Of a DNA stretch of 64,000 nt, positions 21,053 through 29,494 are shown piece by piece; position 1 is the first letter of the stretch, and each line of letters begins with the position of its first letter. Location of the stretch: positions 32,795-96,794 of the forward strand of contig NZ_KB822614.1 in the NCBI RefSeq assembly GCF_000364625.1, in the 5' to 3' direction. The position numbers and the translations under genes are program-made. This DNA is from Pseudomonas thermotolerans DSM 14292 (GTDB taxonomy: Bacteria; Pseudomonadota; Gammaproteobacteria; Pseudomonadales; Pseudomonadaceae). The notes under the pieces are model-generated. The model was not told the DNA's origin. It saw nothing but the letters and a program-made list of their open reading frames with translations, and did no database searches.

Positions 21053-22285
21053 ATGGATGCCTTGCTGATTCTCGGTGGTTTGCTGCTGATCCTCGCCGGT
21101 CTGGTCTGGCTGGTCATGCTGGCCTTCGACACCGCCCTGCTGTGGGGGATCGCCAGCCTGCTGCCGCCCCTCAACCTGGTCTTCGCCCTGCGCCACTGGC
21201 GGGTGGCGCGCAAGGCGGTGGTCCTCGGTGCGCTGGGCTTCATCCCCCTGGTGGTCGGTCTGACCCTCCTGGCCAGCCGTGACAGCCAGCGCCTGGAAGC
21301 GATCCTCAACCTCAGCTGGCTGCATCCCGAGGCGCAGGCGACGGCCGAGCTGAACTTCCGCCTGCACGGCGAACTCAATGGCCAGCCCTTCGTGCCGCAG
21401 TACGGCGAGCTGATCGACGGCGTGCTCAGTCTGCGCGAGGGCCAGGACTTCTTCGCTCGCCGCGAGATCAGCATCCGCCTGCCGAACCCGGTGGATGGCC
21501 CGGTCAGCGTCGACGTGATGCCTCAGGACCCCGGCCCGCAGCCGGAGGTGCGGATCAGCTGGCTGCTGCCCGAGCAGGACCTGCCCGAGGCGCGCCGCCT
21601 GACTCGCGGCTACACCCTGCACCTGCAGCTGGAGCCGGTGGCTCCCAACAAGCTGGTGGGCGACTTCCACCTGGTGCTGCCGCCTCAGTTCCATACCGCG
21701 CTGACCGGCCGCATCGAGCTGTTCAGCGACCGCCTGCGCTATCGCAACGGCAAGGTGGACACCCGCTACGATTCGCGGGAAACCCTGGAATACGTGGTCA
21801 CCGACTACCTGCAGCGGCGCTTCGCCACCCGCCAGGTGCGCCTGCAGGCGCTGCCGCCGGTCAACCTGCCGGTCAGCAGCCTCGACCTGCAGGTGGAGGC
21901 CGAGGTGGCCGGCAAGCCCCGGCGCCTGCCGCTGCAACTGCGCAAGGGCAAGCGCGGCTGGGCGGTGCAGGGCGATCAGTACCCGGCGCTGCCGGCCGAG
22001 CCGGCGCCCCGAACGCTGGAGGTGACGTCCGCGGTCGAGCCCGAACGACCGAAGATCACCCGCCGGCCCCTGAGCCTGGACCTGCTGCAGGGTGATCCGG
22101 CTACCTACCGGAACCTCGCCATGCGCGTGGAGACCCAGCGCGGCGCCCAGGCCGAAGGCCGCTTCGCCGGTCTGGACGCTGAGGGCCGGGTGGTCATCCG
22201 CCGCAACCTGGGCCGCGGGGCGGGGGAGGCCAGCTTCGCCCTGACCCCCGGGGAGATCATCCGCATCGAGCTGCTCGAGCCCTGA
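21053..22285 (+). CDS. Conserved hypothetical membrane-anchored protein
   Basis: A 410-residue protein. Two to three N-terminal hydrophobic helices (about residues 3-25, 27-42 and 58-75) are followed by a long soluble part with no motif I recognise. It contains many beta-strand-like segments and a C-terminal 70-residue piece (E-G-R-F-A-G-L-D-A-E-G-R-V-V-I) that looks like a small SH3-like or barrel domain. Homologues next to htpG are sometimes labelled MFS transporter, but the helix count does not support that. It could be an envelope protein with a periplasmic domain. Function unknown. Confidence 0.75.
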   Translation: MDALLILGGLLLILAGLVWLVMLAFDTALLWGIASLLPPLNLVFALRHWRVARKAVVLGALGFIPLVVGLTLLASRDSQRLEAILNLSWLHPEAQATAELNFRLHGELNGQPFVPQYGELIDGVLSLREGQDFFARREISIRLPNPVDGPVSVDVMPQDPGPQPEVRISWLLPEQDLPEARRLTRGYTLHLQLEPVAPNKLVGDFHLVLPPQFHTALTGRIELFSDRLRYRNGKVDTRYDSRETLEYVVTDYLQRRFATRQVRLQALPPVNLPVSSLDLQVEAEVAGKPRRLPLQLRKGKRGWAVQGDQYPALPAEPAPRTLEVTSAVEPERPKITRRPLSLDLLQGDPATYRNLAMRVETQRGAQAEGRFAGLDAEGRVVIRRNLGRGAGEASFALTPGEIIRIELLEP

Positions 22286-22354
22286 GCCCGCCCTCCGGCG
22301 CGGTTCACGCCGCGCCGCCCGCCCCCGTCTGGATGTCCGTACGGCGGGCAAGCT

Positions 22355-22382
22355 CTTGAAATTCCAGCCAAAGCCCCCACTT
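22355..22382 (+). promoter_or_regulatory. Sigma-32 (heat shock) promoter of htpG
   Basis: CTTGAAA, 13 bases, CCCCACTT. This differs by one base in the -10 region from the consensus CTTGAAA-N(11-16)-CCCCATTT and lies 58 bases before the htpG ATG. It fits the known heat-shock control of htpG. Confidence 0.82.
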
Positions 22383-22439
22383 GCCAGACATTCGCCGCCG
22401 TAGTCGCGGTTCGTGCTATCGAACGAGTGGAGTCAGACG

Positions 22440-24344
22440 ATGAGTGTGGAGACTCAAAAACAGACCCTGGGCTTCCAGACTGAGGTGAAGCAGCTGCTGC
22501 ACCTGATGATTCATTCCCTGTACTCGAACAAGGAAATCTTCCTCCGCGAGCTGATTTCCAACGCCTCCGACGCCGCCGACAAGCTGCGTTTCGAAGCGCT
22601 GGCCAAGCCCGAGCTGCTGGAGGGCGGGGCCGAGCTGAAGATCCGCGTGTCGTTCGACAAGGCCGCCAAGACCCTGACCATCGAGGACAACGGCATCGGC
22701 ATGAGCCGCGACGAGGTGATCGCCCACCTCGGCACCATCGCCAAGTCCGGCACCGCGGAATTCCTCAAGAACCTCACCGGCGACCAGAAGAAGGACGCCC
22801 ACCTGATCGGCCAGTTCGGCGTGGGTTTCTACTCGGCGTTCATCGTCGCTGACCACGTCGACGTCTACACCCGCCGCGCTGGCCTGCCGGCCAGCGAGGG
22901 CGTGCACTGGGCTTCGAAAGGCGAGGGCGAGTTCGAGGTGGCGACCATCGACAAGCCCGAGCGTGGCACCCGCATCGTCCTGCACCTGAAACCGGGCGAG
23001 GAGGAGTTCGCCGACGGCTGGCGCCTGCGTAACGTCATCAAGAAGTACTCCGATCACATCGCCCTGCCCATCGAGCTGCCCAAGGAACATTTCGGCGATG
23101 ACAAGGACAAGCCGGCCGAGCCCGAGTGGGAGACCGTCAACCGCGCCAGCGCGCTGTGGACTCGCCCGCGCGGCGAGATCAAGGACGAGGAGTACCAGGA
23201 GTTCTACAAGCACGTCGCCCACGACTTCGAGAACCCGCTGACCTGGAGCCACAACAAGGTCGAGGGCAAGCTGGAGTACACCTCGCTGCTCTACATCCCC
23301 GGCCGCGCGCCCTTCGACCTCTACCACCGCGAGGCGCCACGCGGCCTCAAGCTGTACGTGCAGCGCGTGTTCATCATGGACCAGGCCGACCAGTTCCTGC
23401 CGCTGTACCTGCGCTTCGTCAAGGGCGTGGTGGACTCCAACGACCTGTCGCTGAACGTTTCCCGCGAGATCCTCCAGAAGGACCCGGTGATCGACTCCAT
23501 GAAGTCGGCGCTGACCAAGCGCGTGCTGGACATGCTGGAGAAGCTCGCCAAGGACAAGCCCGAGGACTACCTGAAGTTCTGGAAGAACTTCGGCCAGGTG
23601 CTCAAGGAAGGCCCGGCGGAGGACTTCGCCAACCGCGAGAAGATCGCCGGCCTGCTGCGCTTCGCCTCGACCCATGACGCCTCCGGCGAGCAGAGCGTGT
23701 CCCTGGGCGACTACCTGGGCCGGGCGAAGGACGGCCAGGACAAGATCTACTACCTCACCGGCGAGAGCTACTCGCAGATCAGGAACAGCCCGCACCTGGA
23801 GGTGTTCCGCAAGAAGGGCATCGAGGTGCTGCTGCTCACCGACCGCATCGACGAGTGGCTGATGAGCTATCTCACCGAGTTCGACGGCAAGCAGTTCGTT
23901 GACGTCGCCCGTGGCGACCTGGACCTCGGCAAGCTGGACTCGGAAGAGGACAAGAAGGCTCAGGAGGAGCTCGCCAAGGCCAAGGAAGGGCTGGTGGAGC
24001 GTCTCAAGGCTGCTCTGGGCGACGAGGTGGCCGAGGTGCGGGTGTCCCACCGCCTGACCGACTCGCCGGCGATCCTCGCCATCGGCGAGCAGGACCTCGG
24101 TCTACAGATGCGCCAGATTCTCGAGGCCACCGGGCAGAAGGTGCCGGAGTCGAAGCCGATCTTCGAGTTCAATCCCGGTCACCCGTTGATCGAGAAGCTC
24201 GACCAGGAACAGGACGAGGAGCGCTTCGGCGAGCTGTCGCACATCCTCTTCGACCAAGCCGCGCTGGCCGCCGGCAACAGCCTGAGGGACCCGGCCGAGT
24301 ACGTACGCCGGCTCAACAAGCTGCTCGTGGAACTCTCGGCCTGA
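22440..24344 (+). CDS. htpG: Molecular chaperone HtpG (bacterial Hsp90)
   Basis: A 634-residue homodimeric ATPase chaperone of the cytoplasm. The N-terminal GHKL ATP site shows N-A-S-D-A-A-D-K-L near residue 36, D-N-G-I-G-M near 83 and G-Q-F-G-V-G-F-Y-S near 123. Middle-domain R-A-P-F-D-L and N-V-S-R-E-I-L-Q are present, with the C-terminal dimerisation domain. The start M-S-V-E-T-Q-K-Q is the standard family N-terminus and follows GTGGAG. It is preceded by a sigma-32 promoter and followed by a terminator. Confidence 0.98.
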   Translation: MSVETQKQTLGFQTEVKQLLHLMIHSLYSNKEIFLRELISNASDAADKLRFEALAKPELLEGGAELKIRVSFDKAAKTLTIEDNGIGMSRDEVIAHLGTIAKSGTAEFLKNLTGDQKKDAHLIGQFGVGFYSAFIVADHVDVYTRRAGLPASEGVHWASKGEGEFEVATIDKPERGTRIVLHLKPGEEEFADGWRLRNVIKKYSDHIALPIELPKEHFGDDKDKPAEPEWETVNRASALWTRPRGEIKDEEYQEFYKHVAHDFENPLTWSHNKVEGKLEYTSLLYIPGRAPFDLYHREAPRGLKLYVQRVFIMDQADQFLPLYLRFVKGVVDSNDLSLNVSREILQKDPVIDSMKSALTKRVLDMLEKLAKDKPEDYLKFWKNFGQVLKEGPAEDFANREKIAGLLRFASTHDASGEQSVSLGDYLGRAKDGQDKIYYLTGESYSQIRNSPHLEVFRKKGIEVLLLTDRIDEWLMSYLTEFDGKQFVDVARGDLDLGKLDSEEDKKAQEELAKAKEGLVERLKAALGDEVAEVRVSHRLTDSPAILAIGEQDLGLQMRQILEATGQKVPESKPIFEFNPGHPLIEKLDQEQDEERFGELSHILFDQAALAAGNSLRDPAEYVRRLNKLLVELSA

Positions 24345-24364
24345 GTCGCCGGAAGCGCCTGGAG

Positions 24365-24391
24365 AACCCGCCTTTTCGGCGGGTTTTCTTT
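24365..24391. terminator. Intrinsic terminator after htpG
   Basis: AACCCGCC, loop TTTTC, GGCGGGTT, then TTCTTT. It lies between convergent htpG and the pirin gene. Confidence 0.88.
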
Positions 24392-24415
24392 GCCCGGCGC
24401 TGGCCGGCTCCGCCC

Positions 24416-25276
24416 TCAGCGCGGCAGCTCCAGCCGCTCGGTTTCCCCCGGCACCTTCGGCCAGTCGCCGAGTGCCCAGCGCCGCCGTGCCTCCTCGATG
24501 CGCTCCGGATCGCTGGCGACGAAGTTCCAGTTCATCCGCCGCGGGCCGACGCGCTCGCCGCCGATCATCACCAGCCAGCAGCCGGTGCAGGCGCTCAGGG
24601 TGTAGCTTTCGCCCGGCGGCAGTACCACCAGGCCGTGGCGGGGTAGCGGCTGGTCGTCCAGCAGGGCCTCTCCGTCGAGCAGGTAGAGGGCGCGCTCGCG
24701 GTGCTCGTCGGGGATCAGCTGGGTGGCGCCGCTTTCCAGTTGCAATTCGGCGTACAGGGTCGGCGAGCGCACCGGCACCGGCGCCTGCAGGCAGAAGCCG
24801 TGGCCGGCGATCAGGCGGATGCGCACCCCCAGCGCCTCACTGACCGGCAGGCTGGCGGCCGGGAGGTGGCTGTAGCTGGGTTCGCAGTCCTCGTCGGCCT
24901 CCGGCAGCGCCAGCCAGACCTGCAGACCGTGCAGCCGCGAGCCGCTGCGTCGCAGCGCCTCCGGGGTGCGCTCGACATGGGCGACGCCATGCCCGGCGGT
25001 CATCCAGCTGACGTCGCGGGGCTGCACTCGCTGGTCGGAACCGAGGCTGTCCTTGTGCTGCAGCTCGCCTTCGAACAGGTAGGTGAGGGTGGACAGGCCG
25101 ATGTGCGGGTGCTGGCGGATGTTCACCCCGCTGCCGGGCGGGTAGTCGGTGGCCAGCATGTGGTCGAAGAACACGAAAGGGCCGACGCTGCGGCAGTGCG
25201 CCGAGGGCAGCGGGCGCAGGATCGGCTGGCCCTCGACGCTCTCGCGGCGTGGCTGGATCAGCAGCGGTCGGTTCAT
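24416..25276 (-). CDS. Pirin-family bicupin protein
   Basis: A 286-residue bicupin. The N-terminal cupin shows the metal ligands in P-H-I-G-L-S-T-L-T-Y (with the preceding H-P) and the pirin signature G-V-A-H-V-E-R near residue 100. A second cupin ends at about residue 230, ahead of the family C-terminal G-P-R-R-M-N-W-N-F-V-A-S. Some pirins are quercetin 2,3-dioxygenases; others are redox regulators of metabolic enzymes. The start overlaps the osmC-like stop by four bases, so the two are coupled. Confidence 0.9.
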   Translation of the reverse strand: MNRPLLIQPRRESVEGQPILRPLPSAHCRSVGPFVFFDHMLATDYPPGSGVNIRQHPHIGLSTLTYLFEGELQHKDSLGSDQRVQPRDVSWMTAGHGVAHVERTPEALRRSGSRLHGLQVWLALPEADEDCEPSYSHLPAASLPVSEALGVRIRLIAGHGFCLQAPVPVRSPTLYAELQLESGATQLIPDEHRERALYLLDGEALLDDQPLPRHGLVVLPPGESYTLSACTGCWLVMIGGERVGPRRMNWNFVASDPERIEEARRRWALGDWPKVPGETERLELPR

Positions 25277-25671
25277 GCGCCGTCACCCAGACGAGTTTCC
25301 ACCTGCACCTCGGTGCTGGTCATCAGCTTGTGCACCGGGCACTTGTCGGCGATGCGCAGCAGCTGCTGGCGCTGCGCGTCGTCCAGCGCGCCATGCAGCT
25401 CCAGCTCCACGGTCAGGCGGTAGAGGCCCTGGCGCTCCTGGCCGTCGTCGCGACTGACGCGCACCTCCAGGCTATCCAGCGGCAGGCCGCGCTGGCGGGC
25501 GTAGAGCATCAGGGTCAGCGCCTTGCAGGCGCCGAGGGCGGAGTCGAACAGGTCGTGGGGCTCGGGACCGGAGCCCTCGCCACCGAGGGATGCCGGCACG
25601 TCGGTGTGCAGCAGGTGGTCGCCGACCTCGATGCGGTGGCGCAGGCCGGCTTCGGTGCGGATGCGGATCAT
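25273..25671 (-). CDS. OsmC-family peroxiredoxin-like protein
   Basis: A 132-residue OsmC/Ohr fold. Two redox cysteines are in place: G-A-C-K-A-L-T near residue 49 and K-C-P-V-H near residue 110, the pair that reduces organic hydroperoxides. The N-terminus H-D-L-F-D-S-A-L-G matches the YhfA-like branch more than Ohr. Transcribed first, it is coupled by ATGA overlap to the pirin gene; the pair may answer oxidative or electrophilic stress. Confidence 0.88.
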   Translation of the reverse strand: MIRIRTEAGLRHRIEVGDHLLHTDVPASLGGEGSGPEPHDLFDSALGACKALTLMLYARQRGLPLDSLEVRVSRDDGQERQGLYRLTVELELHGALDDAQRQQLLRIADKCPVHKLMTSTEVQVETRLGDGA

Positions 25672-25725
25672 GCTGGCTCCTAGGCTAGGTGGATGCTTCC
25701 AGCCTAGCCCAGGCGGCGCCGCTCA

Positions 25726-25839
25726 GGGCAGCGTGGAGAGCCGCACGTCGGCGCCGGGCACCAGTTCGGCGTCCAGGCTGGTGGTGATCTGCTCGCTGGC
25801 GAGGCGGGCGCCATTGCGCCAACGGGGGCGTCGGTTGCG
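25726..25839 (-). other. In-frame continuation after the stop of the binding-protein gene (possible remnant)
   Basis: Directly after the TAG at 25840-25842 the same frame stays open for 37 codons to a TGA. The predicted end reads ...V-P-G-A-D-V-R-L-S-T-L-P. It has no start codon or ribosome binding site and no family was recognised. It could be decayed coding sequence, or readthrough-compatible sequence by chance in GC-rich DNA. Confidence 0.3.
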
Positions 25840-26706
25840 CTATTGCGGTGCGCGCGGCCGGTACCAGAGCTCCTCGCGTTCCAGGGGGAGGGGCGGCAGC
25901 AGCGGGTTGTCCAGCTCGATCACCCGGCGCCTGTCGAGCTGCAGGCTGGCCAGCGCCTCGCCGAAATGCTGCTGGAACAGGCGCTCGGCGCTGCCGTCGG
26001 CGAGCGCCGCCTCCAGACCTCGGCGGATGGTTTCCGCCAGTTCCGGGCGCTGCCGCGCGGTGAAGTAGTAGAAGGCGCTGGGGTAGTGCAGCACCAGGTA
26101 GGGGTCGATGGCCAGCTGCAGGCCTTCGCGGGCCATGTTCCGCTGCTCCTGACGAACCAGCACCGCCTCGCGGGGGAAGAGGTCGAAGCGCCCGGCGGCC
26201 AGCATGCCGAACAGCCCGGTGTAGCTGTTACTGGTGCGCACCTCGAAGCCGTTGGCACGGAGGATCGAGGTGTCCGGCCAGCCCTGGCGCTGGCCGATGC
26301 TGAAGGACTGCAGGTCCTCGCGGCCGTACACGTGGGCGAGCCGCTCGGGGTTGTCGCCGCGCAGCAGGCAGATCCGCCAGCCGATCAGGCCCTTGTAGAT
26401 GGGGATGCGCACTGGCTGCAGGCGTTCTTCGTTCTCCCGGGTGGTCATGGTCCAGATCACCTGCACACGGCCGTCGTTGTGCGCCAGTGAATGGCGAGCG
26501 CGGATCGGCGTCATGGGCTCCGGCGTGGGTTCCAGTCGGTAGTCGCTGCCGCTCCTGGCCAAGGCCAGGCGGAGCAGCTCGATCGGGTAGATCTCCGGAC
26601 TCTCGCCGCGCTGGTGCAGGGGGTAGACCAGACGTTCCTCCGCCGATGCGCCGAGCACCGCGAGCAGCAGGAAAGGGGCTAGGTAGTAACGAAGCATGCG
26701 CAGCAT
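25840..26706 (-). CDS. Periplasmic amino-acid-type solute-binding protein (SBP_bac_3-like)
   Basis: A 288-residue protein. A signal peptide (L-R-Y-Y-L-A-P-F-L-L-L-A-V-L-G-A-S-A) cleaves near residue 22, so the product is periplasmic. The mature part follows the family 3 binding-protein pattern, with a late G-L-F-G-M-L-A-A-G-R-F-D-L-F-P-R (hinge/ligand lobe) and a C-terminal L-F-Q-Q-H-F-G. Length is on the long side for polar amino-acid binding proteins. The ATG at 26706 has GGAG 6 bases upstream; a second ATG lies at 26697. No permease or ATPase genes are adjacent, so it may act as a sensor or an orphan receptor. Confidence 0.72.
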   Translation of the reverse strand: MLRMLRYYLAPFLLLAVLGASAEERLVYPLHQRGESPEIYPIELLRLALARSGSDYRLEPTPEPMTPIRARHSLAHNDGRVQVIWTMTTRENEERLQPVRIPIYKGLIGWRICLLRGDNPERLAHVYGREDLQSFSIGQRQGWPDTSILRANGFEVRTSNSYTGLFGMLAAGRFDLFPREAVLVRQEQRNMAREGLQLAIDPYLVLHYPSAFYYFTARQRPELAETIRRGLEAALADGSAERLFQQHFGEALASLQLDRRRVIELDNPLLPPLPLEREELWYRPRAPQ

Positions 26707-26824
26707 CGACAGCTCCGTGCCAGTGCTCCAAGGATACGCTTCCACCAGCGATTCCGACAGGCGCGGAAGCTGAACCCCGGAGCCGCTGTGGGGTCTACCA
26801 CTGTCCGAAGCCCAGGAGGATCCC

Positions 26825-27850
26825 GTGCCCGCCATCCGTTCCTGTCTCGTGCTGGCCGCCCTGTTGCTCGCCGGCGCCGCCGCGGCGCGTGACTACCGCT
26901 ACAGCGACGCCCACCTGCACTACGTGGACTTCTTCCAGGAAAGTGCCGGCATGGACGAGCTGCTGGCCAGCATGGCGCGCAACCGGGTCGACCACGTGAT
27001 GCTCGCCGGCATTCCGGTAGCCAAGAAGTGGCACGAGGACGAGCCCAAGCGCCCGCGCTACTACGCCGGCGACGATGCCGCGGCCTACTGGTACAGCGCC
27101 ACCGACGTGCTGGTCGCCGCGGCGGTCAAGCGGTTGCCGGCGGAGCAGCGCAGGCGCTTCCATCCCTTTCTGTCCGGCTTCAACCCCAACGACAAGAACT
27201 CCGACGCCCACATCCGCCGCATGCTGGAGCTGGAACCGGGGCTCTGGCAGGGCATCGGCGAGGTGTTCACCCGCCACGATGACCTCACCTCGCTGACCGA
27301 GGGCGACACCCCGCGGGCCAACAACGAGGCCATGGCGCGGATCTACCACCTGGCCGCCGAGCACGATCTGCCGGTGCTGCTGCATTCCAACATCACCTCC
27401 AAGCGCGAGCGCAACCCGCTGTACCTGCACGAGATCGAGGAGCCACTGCGCAACCATCCCCATGTGCGCTTCATCTGGGCCCACGCCGGCACCAGCATGG
27501 AGATCCACCGTCACCAGAAGCGCCTGGACTTTCTGCTGCCGGTCCTGACGCGCCTGCTGGACGACTATCCGAACCTCTACATCGACCTGTCCTGGACGGT
27601 GCTGCGTCCCTACCTGCTGGACGAAGAGGGCAAGCCCGATCCCGACTGGCTGGCTCTGGTCCGCCGCCATTCCGGGCGCTTCATGATCGGCTCGGACGTA
27701 GTGGGCAGCTTCGACGGCCTGGGCGAGCAGCTCGGCGCCTTCGACGCCTTCCTCGATGCGCTTCCGGAGGGGGTGGCGCGCAAGGTGGCGCGGGACAACT
27801 TCCTCGCCGTGCTGCCGCGCTGGGCACGCGGCAATGCCCCGGCACCCTGA
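26825..27850 (+). CDS. Exported amidohydrolase-2-family metal-dependent hydrolase
   Basis: A 341-residue TIM-barrel hydrolase with a signal peptide (cleavage near A-A-A-A-R, residue 22), so it is probably periplasmic. Metal-ligand motifs are visible: S-D-A-H-L-H near residue 28 (HxH), L-L-H-S-N near 190, W-A-H-A-G near 219 and G-S-D-V near 290. The GTG start at 26825 follows AGGAGGA. Relatives act on amides or decarboxylate aromatic acids; no substrate is evident. It is divergent from the binding-protein gene (118 bases between starts), and joint control is possible. Confidence 0.8.
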   Translation: MPAIRSCLVLAALLLAGAAAARDYRYSDAHLHYVDFFQESAGMDELLASMARNRVDHVMLAGIPVAKKWHEDEPKRPRYYAGDDAAAYWYSATDVLVAAAVKRLPAEQRRRFHPFLSGFNPNDKNSDAHIRRMLELEPGLWQGIGEVFTRHDDLTSLTEGDTPRANNEAMARIYHLAAEHDLPVLLHSNITSKRERNPLYLHEIEEPLRNHPHVRFIWAHAGTSMEIHRHQKRLDFLLPVLTRLLDDYPNLYIDLSWTVLRPYLLDEEGKPDPDWLALVRRHSGRFMIGSDVVGSFDGLGEQLGAFDAFLDALPEGVARKVARDNFLAVLPRWARGNAPAP

Positions 27851-27936
27851 ACGAACCTGCGGATTCCCTGTCTGCCGCCGTTAGAGCCAATCGGTATTTG
27901 GCGGATCTGTTCTGTGTCGCCGACTATTCGAGTGAC

Positions 27937-27948
27937 TGTACCGGTACA
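27937..27948. promoter_or_regulatory. Perfect 12-bp palindrome upstream of the MocR gene
   Basis: TGTACCGGTACA, 53 bases before the regulator's start codon. GntR-type regulators bind short palindromes or repeats, so this is a candidate autoregulatory operator. Confidence 0.55.
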
Positions 27949-28000
27949 ATTGATGAGTCGTCGTCTACTGTTATGGTTCACGAACCTAAGGGAGGCAGGC

Positions 28001-29431
28001 ATGACCAATCTGTTGCTCTATCAGCGCATCGCCCAGCAACTGGCTGATGACATCCGCCGCGGCGTCTATCAGCCCGGCGAGCGTGTACCCTCGGTGCGCA
28101 AACTGAGCCAGCAGTTGAGCGTCAGCCATGCCACCGTGCTGCAGGCCTATGCCAGCTTGGAGGACCAAGGGCTGATCCGCGCCCGCCCGCAGTCCGGCTT
28201 CTACGTGCACCAGACCCCGGCGCTGACCGCGCCCACCCCCGACATCGCCCGGGTGGAGCGGCCCAGCCTGGTGACCCGCAGCAGCATCATCAACCAGGTG
28301 CTCGCCGAGTCGCGCCGCGAGGGCGTGTTCCCCCTGGGCGCCGCGGTGCCCCACGTCGAGTATCTGCCGGTGCGCGCCCTGCACCAGCAGCTCGCCAAGG
28401 TCACCCGCTTCCAGAGTCCGCGGGCCTTCAGCTACATGTTCAGCCCGGGCTACGAGCCGCTGCGCCGTCAGGTGGCGATCCGCATGCGCGACGCCGGGGT
28501 GGTGGTGGACCCGGCCGAGGTGGTGATCACCCACGGCTGCGTGGATGCCCTGCAGATGTCCCTGCGCGTGCTGACCAAGCCGGGAGATCTGATCGCCACC
28601 GAGTCGCCGACCTACTACGGCCTGCTGCAGCTGGCCGACCTGCTTGGCCTCAAGGTCATCGAGATTCCCTGCGATCCAGCCACCGGGATCAGCCTGGAGG
28701 CCCTGCAGTTGGCCGCCAACCAGTGGCCGATCAAGGCCCTGGTGCTCACCGCGCGCCTGTCCAACCCGCTCGGCGGGACCATCCCCGAGGAGCGCCAGAA
28801 GCAGCTGCTGAGCCTGGCCCGGGACTTCGACATCCAGATCGTCGAGGACGACATCTACGGCGAGCTGCTGTTCGAGCAGGGCACCACCAAGGCCCTCAAG
28901 TCCCAGGACCGCGAAGGAAGGGTGGTGTACTGCTCGAGCTTCTCCAAGACCCTCTCGCCCGGGGTGCGCATCGGCTGGATCATCGCTGGCAAGTACCAGG
29001 CGGAGATCCAGCGCCTGCAGACCTTCAGCACCCACTCGGCGTGCAGCGTGACCCAGATGGCGGTGGCCGCCTACCTGGAGAACGGCGGCTACGACCGCCA
29101 CCTGCGCTACATCCGCCAGGAGTACCGCAAGAATCTCACCGCCTTCCAGCTGGCGGTGCAGCAGTACTTCCCGGACGGCACCCAGATCACCCGGCCGAAG
29201 GGCGGTTTCATCCTCTGGGTCAGCCTGCCTGCGCGGGTCAACACCAAGGAGCTGCACGTGCGTGCCCTGGACCAAGGCATCAGCATTGCCCCGGGGCTGA
29301 TCTTCAGCAACACCGAGCAGTTCAACCACTGCATGCGGATGAACTGCGGCATTCCCTGGAACCGCGAGGCGGAACGGGCACTGATGACTCTCGGCATGCT
29401 CGCCGGGCAGCTCTGCCAGGAAGTCGCTTAA
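28001..29431 (+). CDS. MocR-family GntR/aminotransferase transcriptional regulator
   Basis: A 476-residue fusion. The N-terminal GntR winged helix-turn-helix (about residues 5-72) shows Q-L-A-D-D-I-R-R-G-V-Y-Q-P-G-E-R-V-P-S-V-R and S-H-A-T-V-L-Q-A-Y. The C-terminal fold-type-I aminotransferase domain (about 110-470) keeps the PLP lysine in S-F-S-K-T-L near residue 316, plus the preceding V-E-D-D-I-Y. The ATG at 28001 follows GGGAGG. MocR proteins sense PLP-adducts or amino compounds and usually control a neighbouring metabolic gene; no obvious aminotransferase or transporter target is adjacent here. Confidence 0.92.
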   Translation: MTNLLLYQRIAQQLADDIRRGVYQPGERVPSVRKLSQQLSVSHATVLQAYASLEDQGLIRARPQSGFYVHQTPALTAPTPDIARVERPSLVTRSSIINQVLAESRREGVFPLGAAVPHVEYLPVRALHQQLAKVTRFQSPRAFSYMFSPGYEPLRRQVAIRMRDAGVVVDPAEVVITHGCVDALQMSLRVLTKPGDLIATESPTYYGLLQLADLLGLKVIEIPCDPATGISLEALQLAANQWPIKALVLTARLSNPLGGTIPEERQKQLLSLARDFDIQIVEDDIYGELLFEQGTTKALKSQDREGRVVYCSSFSKTLSPGVRIGWIIAGKYQAEIQRLQTFSTHSACSVTQMAVAAYLENGGYDRHLRYIRQEYRKNLTAFQLAVQQYFPDGTQITRPKGGFILWVSLPARVNTKELHVRALDQGISIAPGLIFSNTEQFNHCMRMNCGIPWNREAERALMTLGMLAGQLCQEVA

Positions 29432-29451
29432 CCCGGATCGCCGCGTGGCTC

Positions 29452-29492
29452 CGTCTACCTGGGCGAAAGGGATGCTTCGCCCAGGAGAGACG
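29452..29492 (+). promoter_or_regulatory. Hairpin that encloses the ribosome binding site of the VWA gene
   Basis: CCTGGGCGAA (29458-29467) pairs perfectly with TTCGCCCAGG (29476-29485). An outer CGTCT/AGACG pair extends the stem with small bulges. The Shine-Dalgarno AGGAGAG (29483-29489) lies inside the right arm, and the ATG is at 29495. This could throttle translation of the operon until melted or bound. Confidence 0.6.
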
Positions 29493-29494
29493 CC

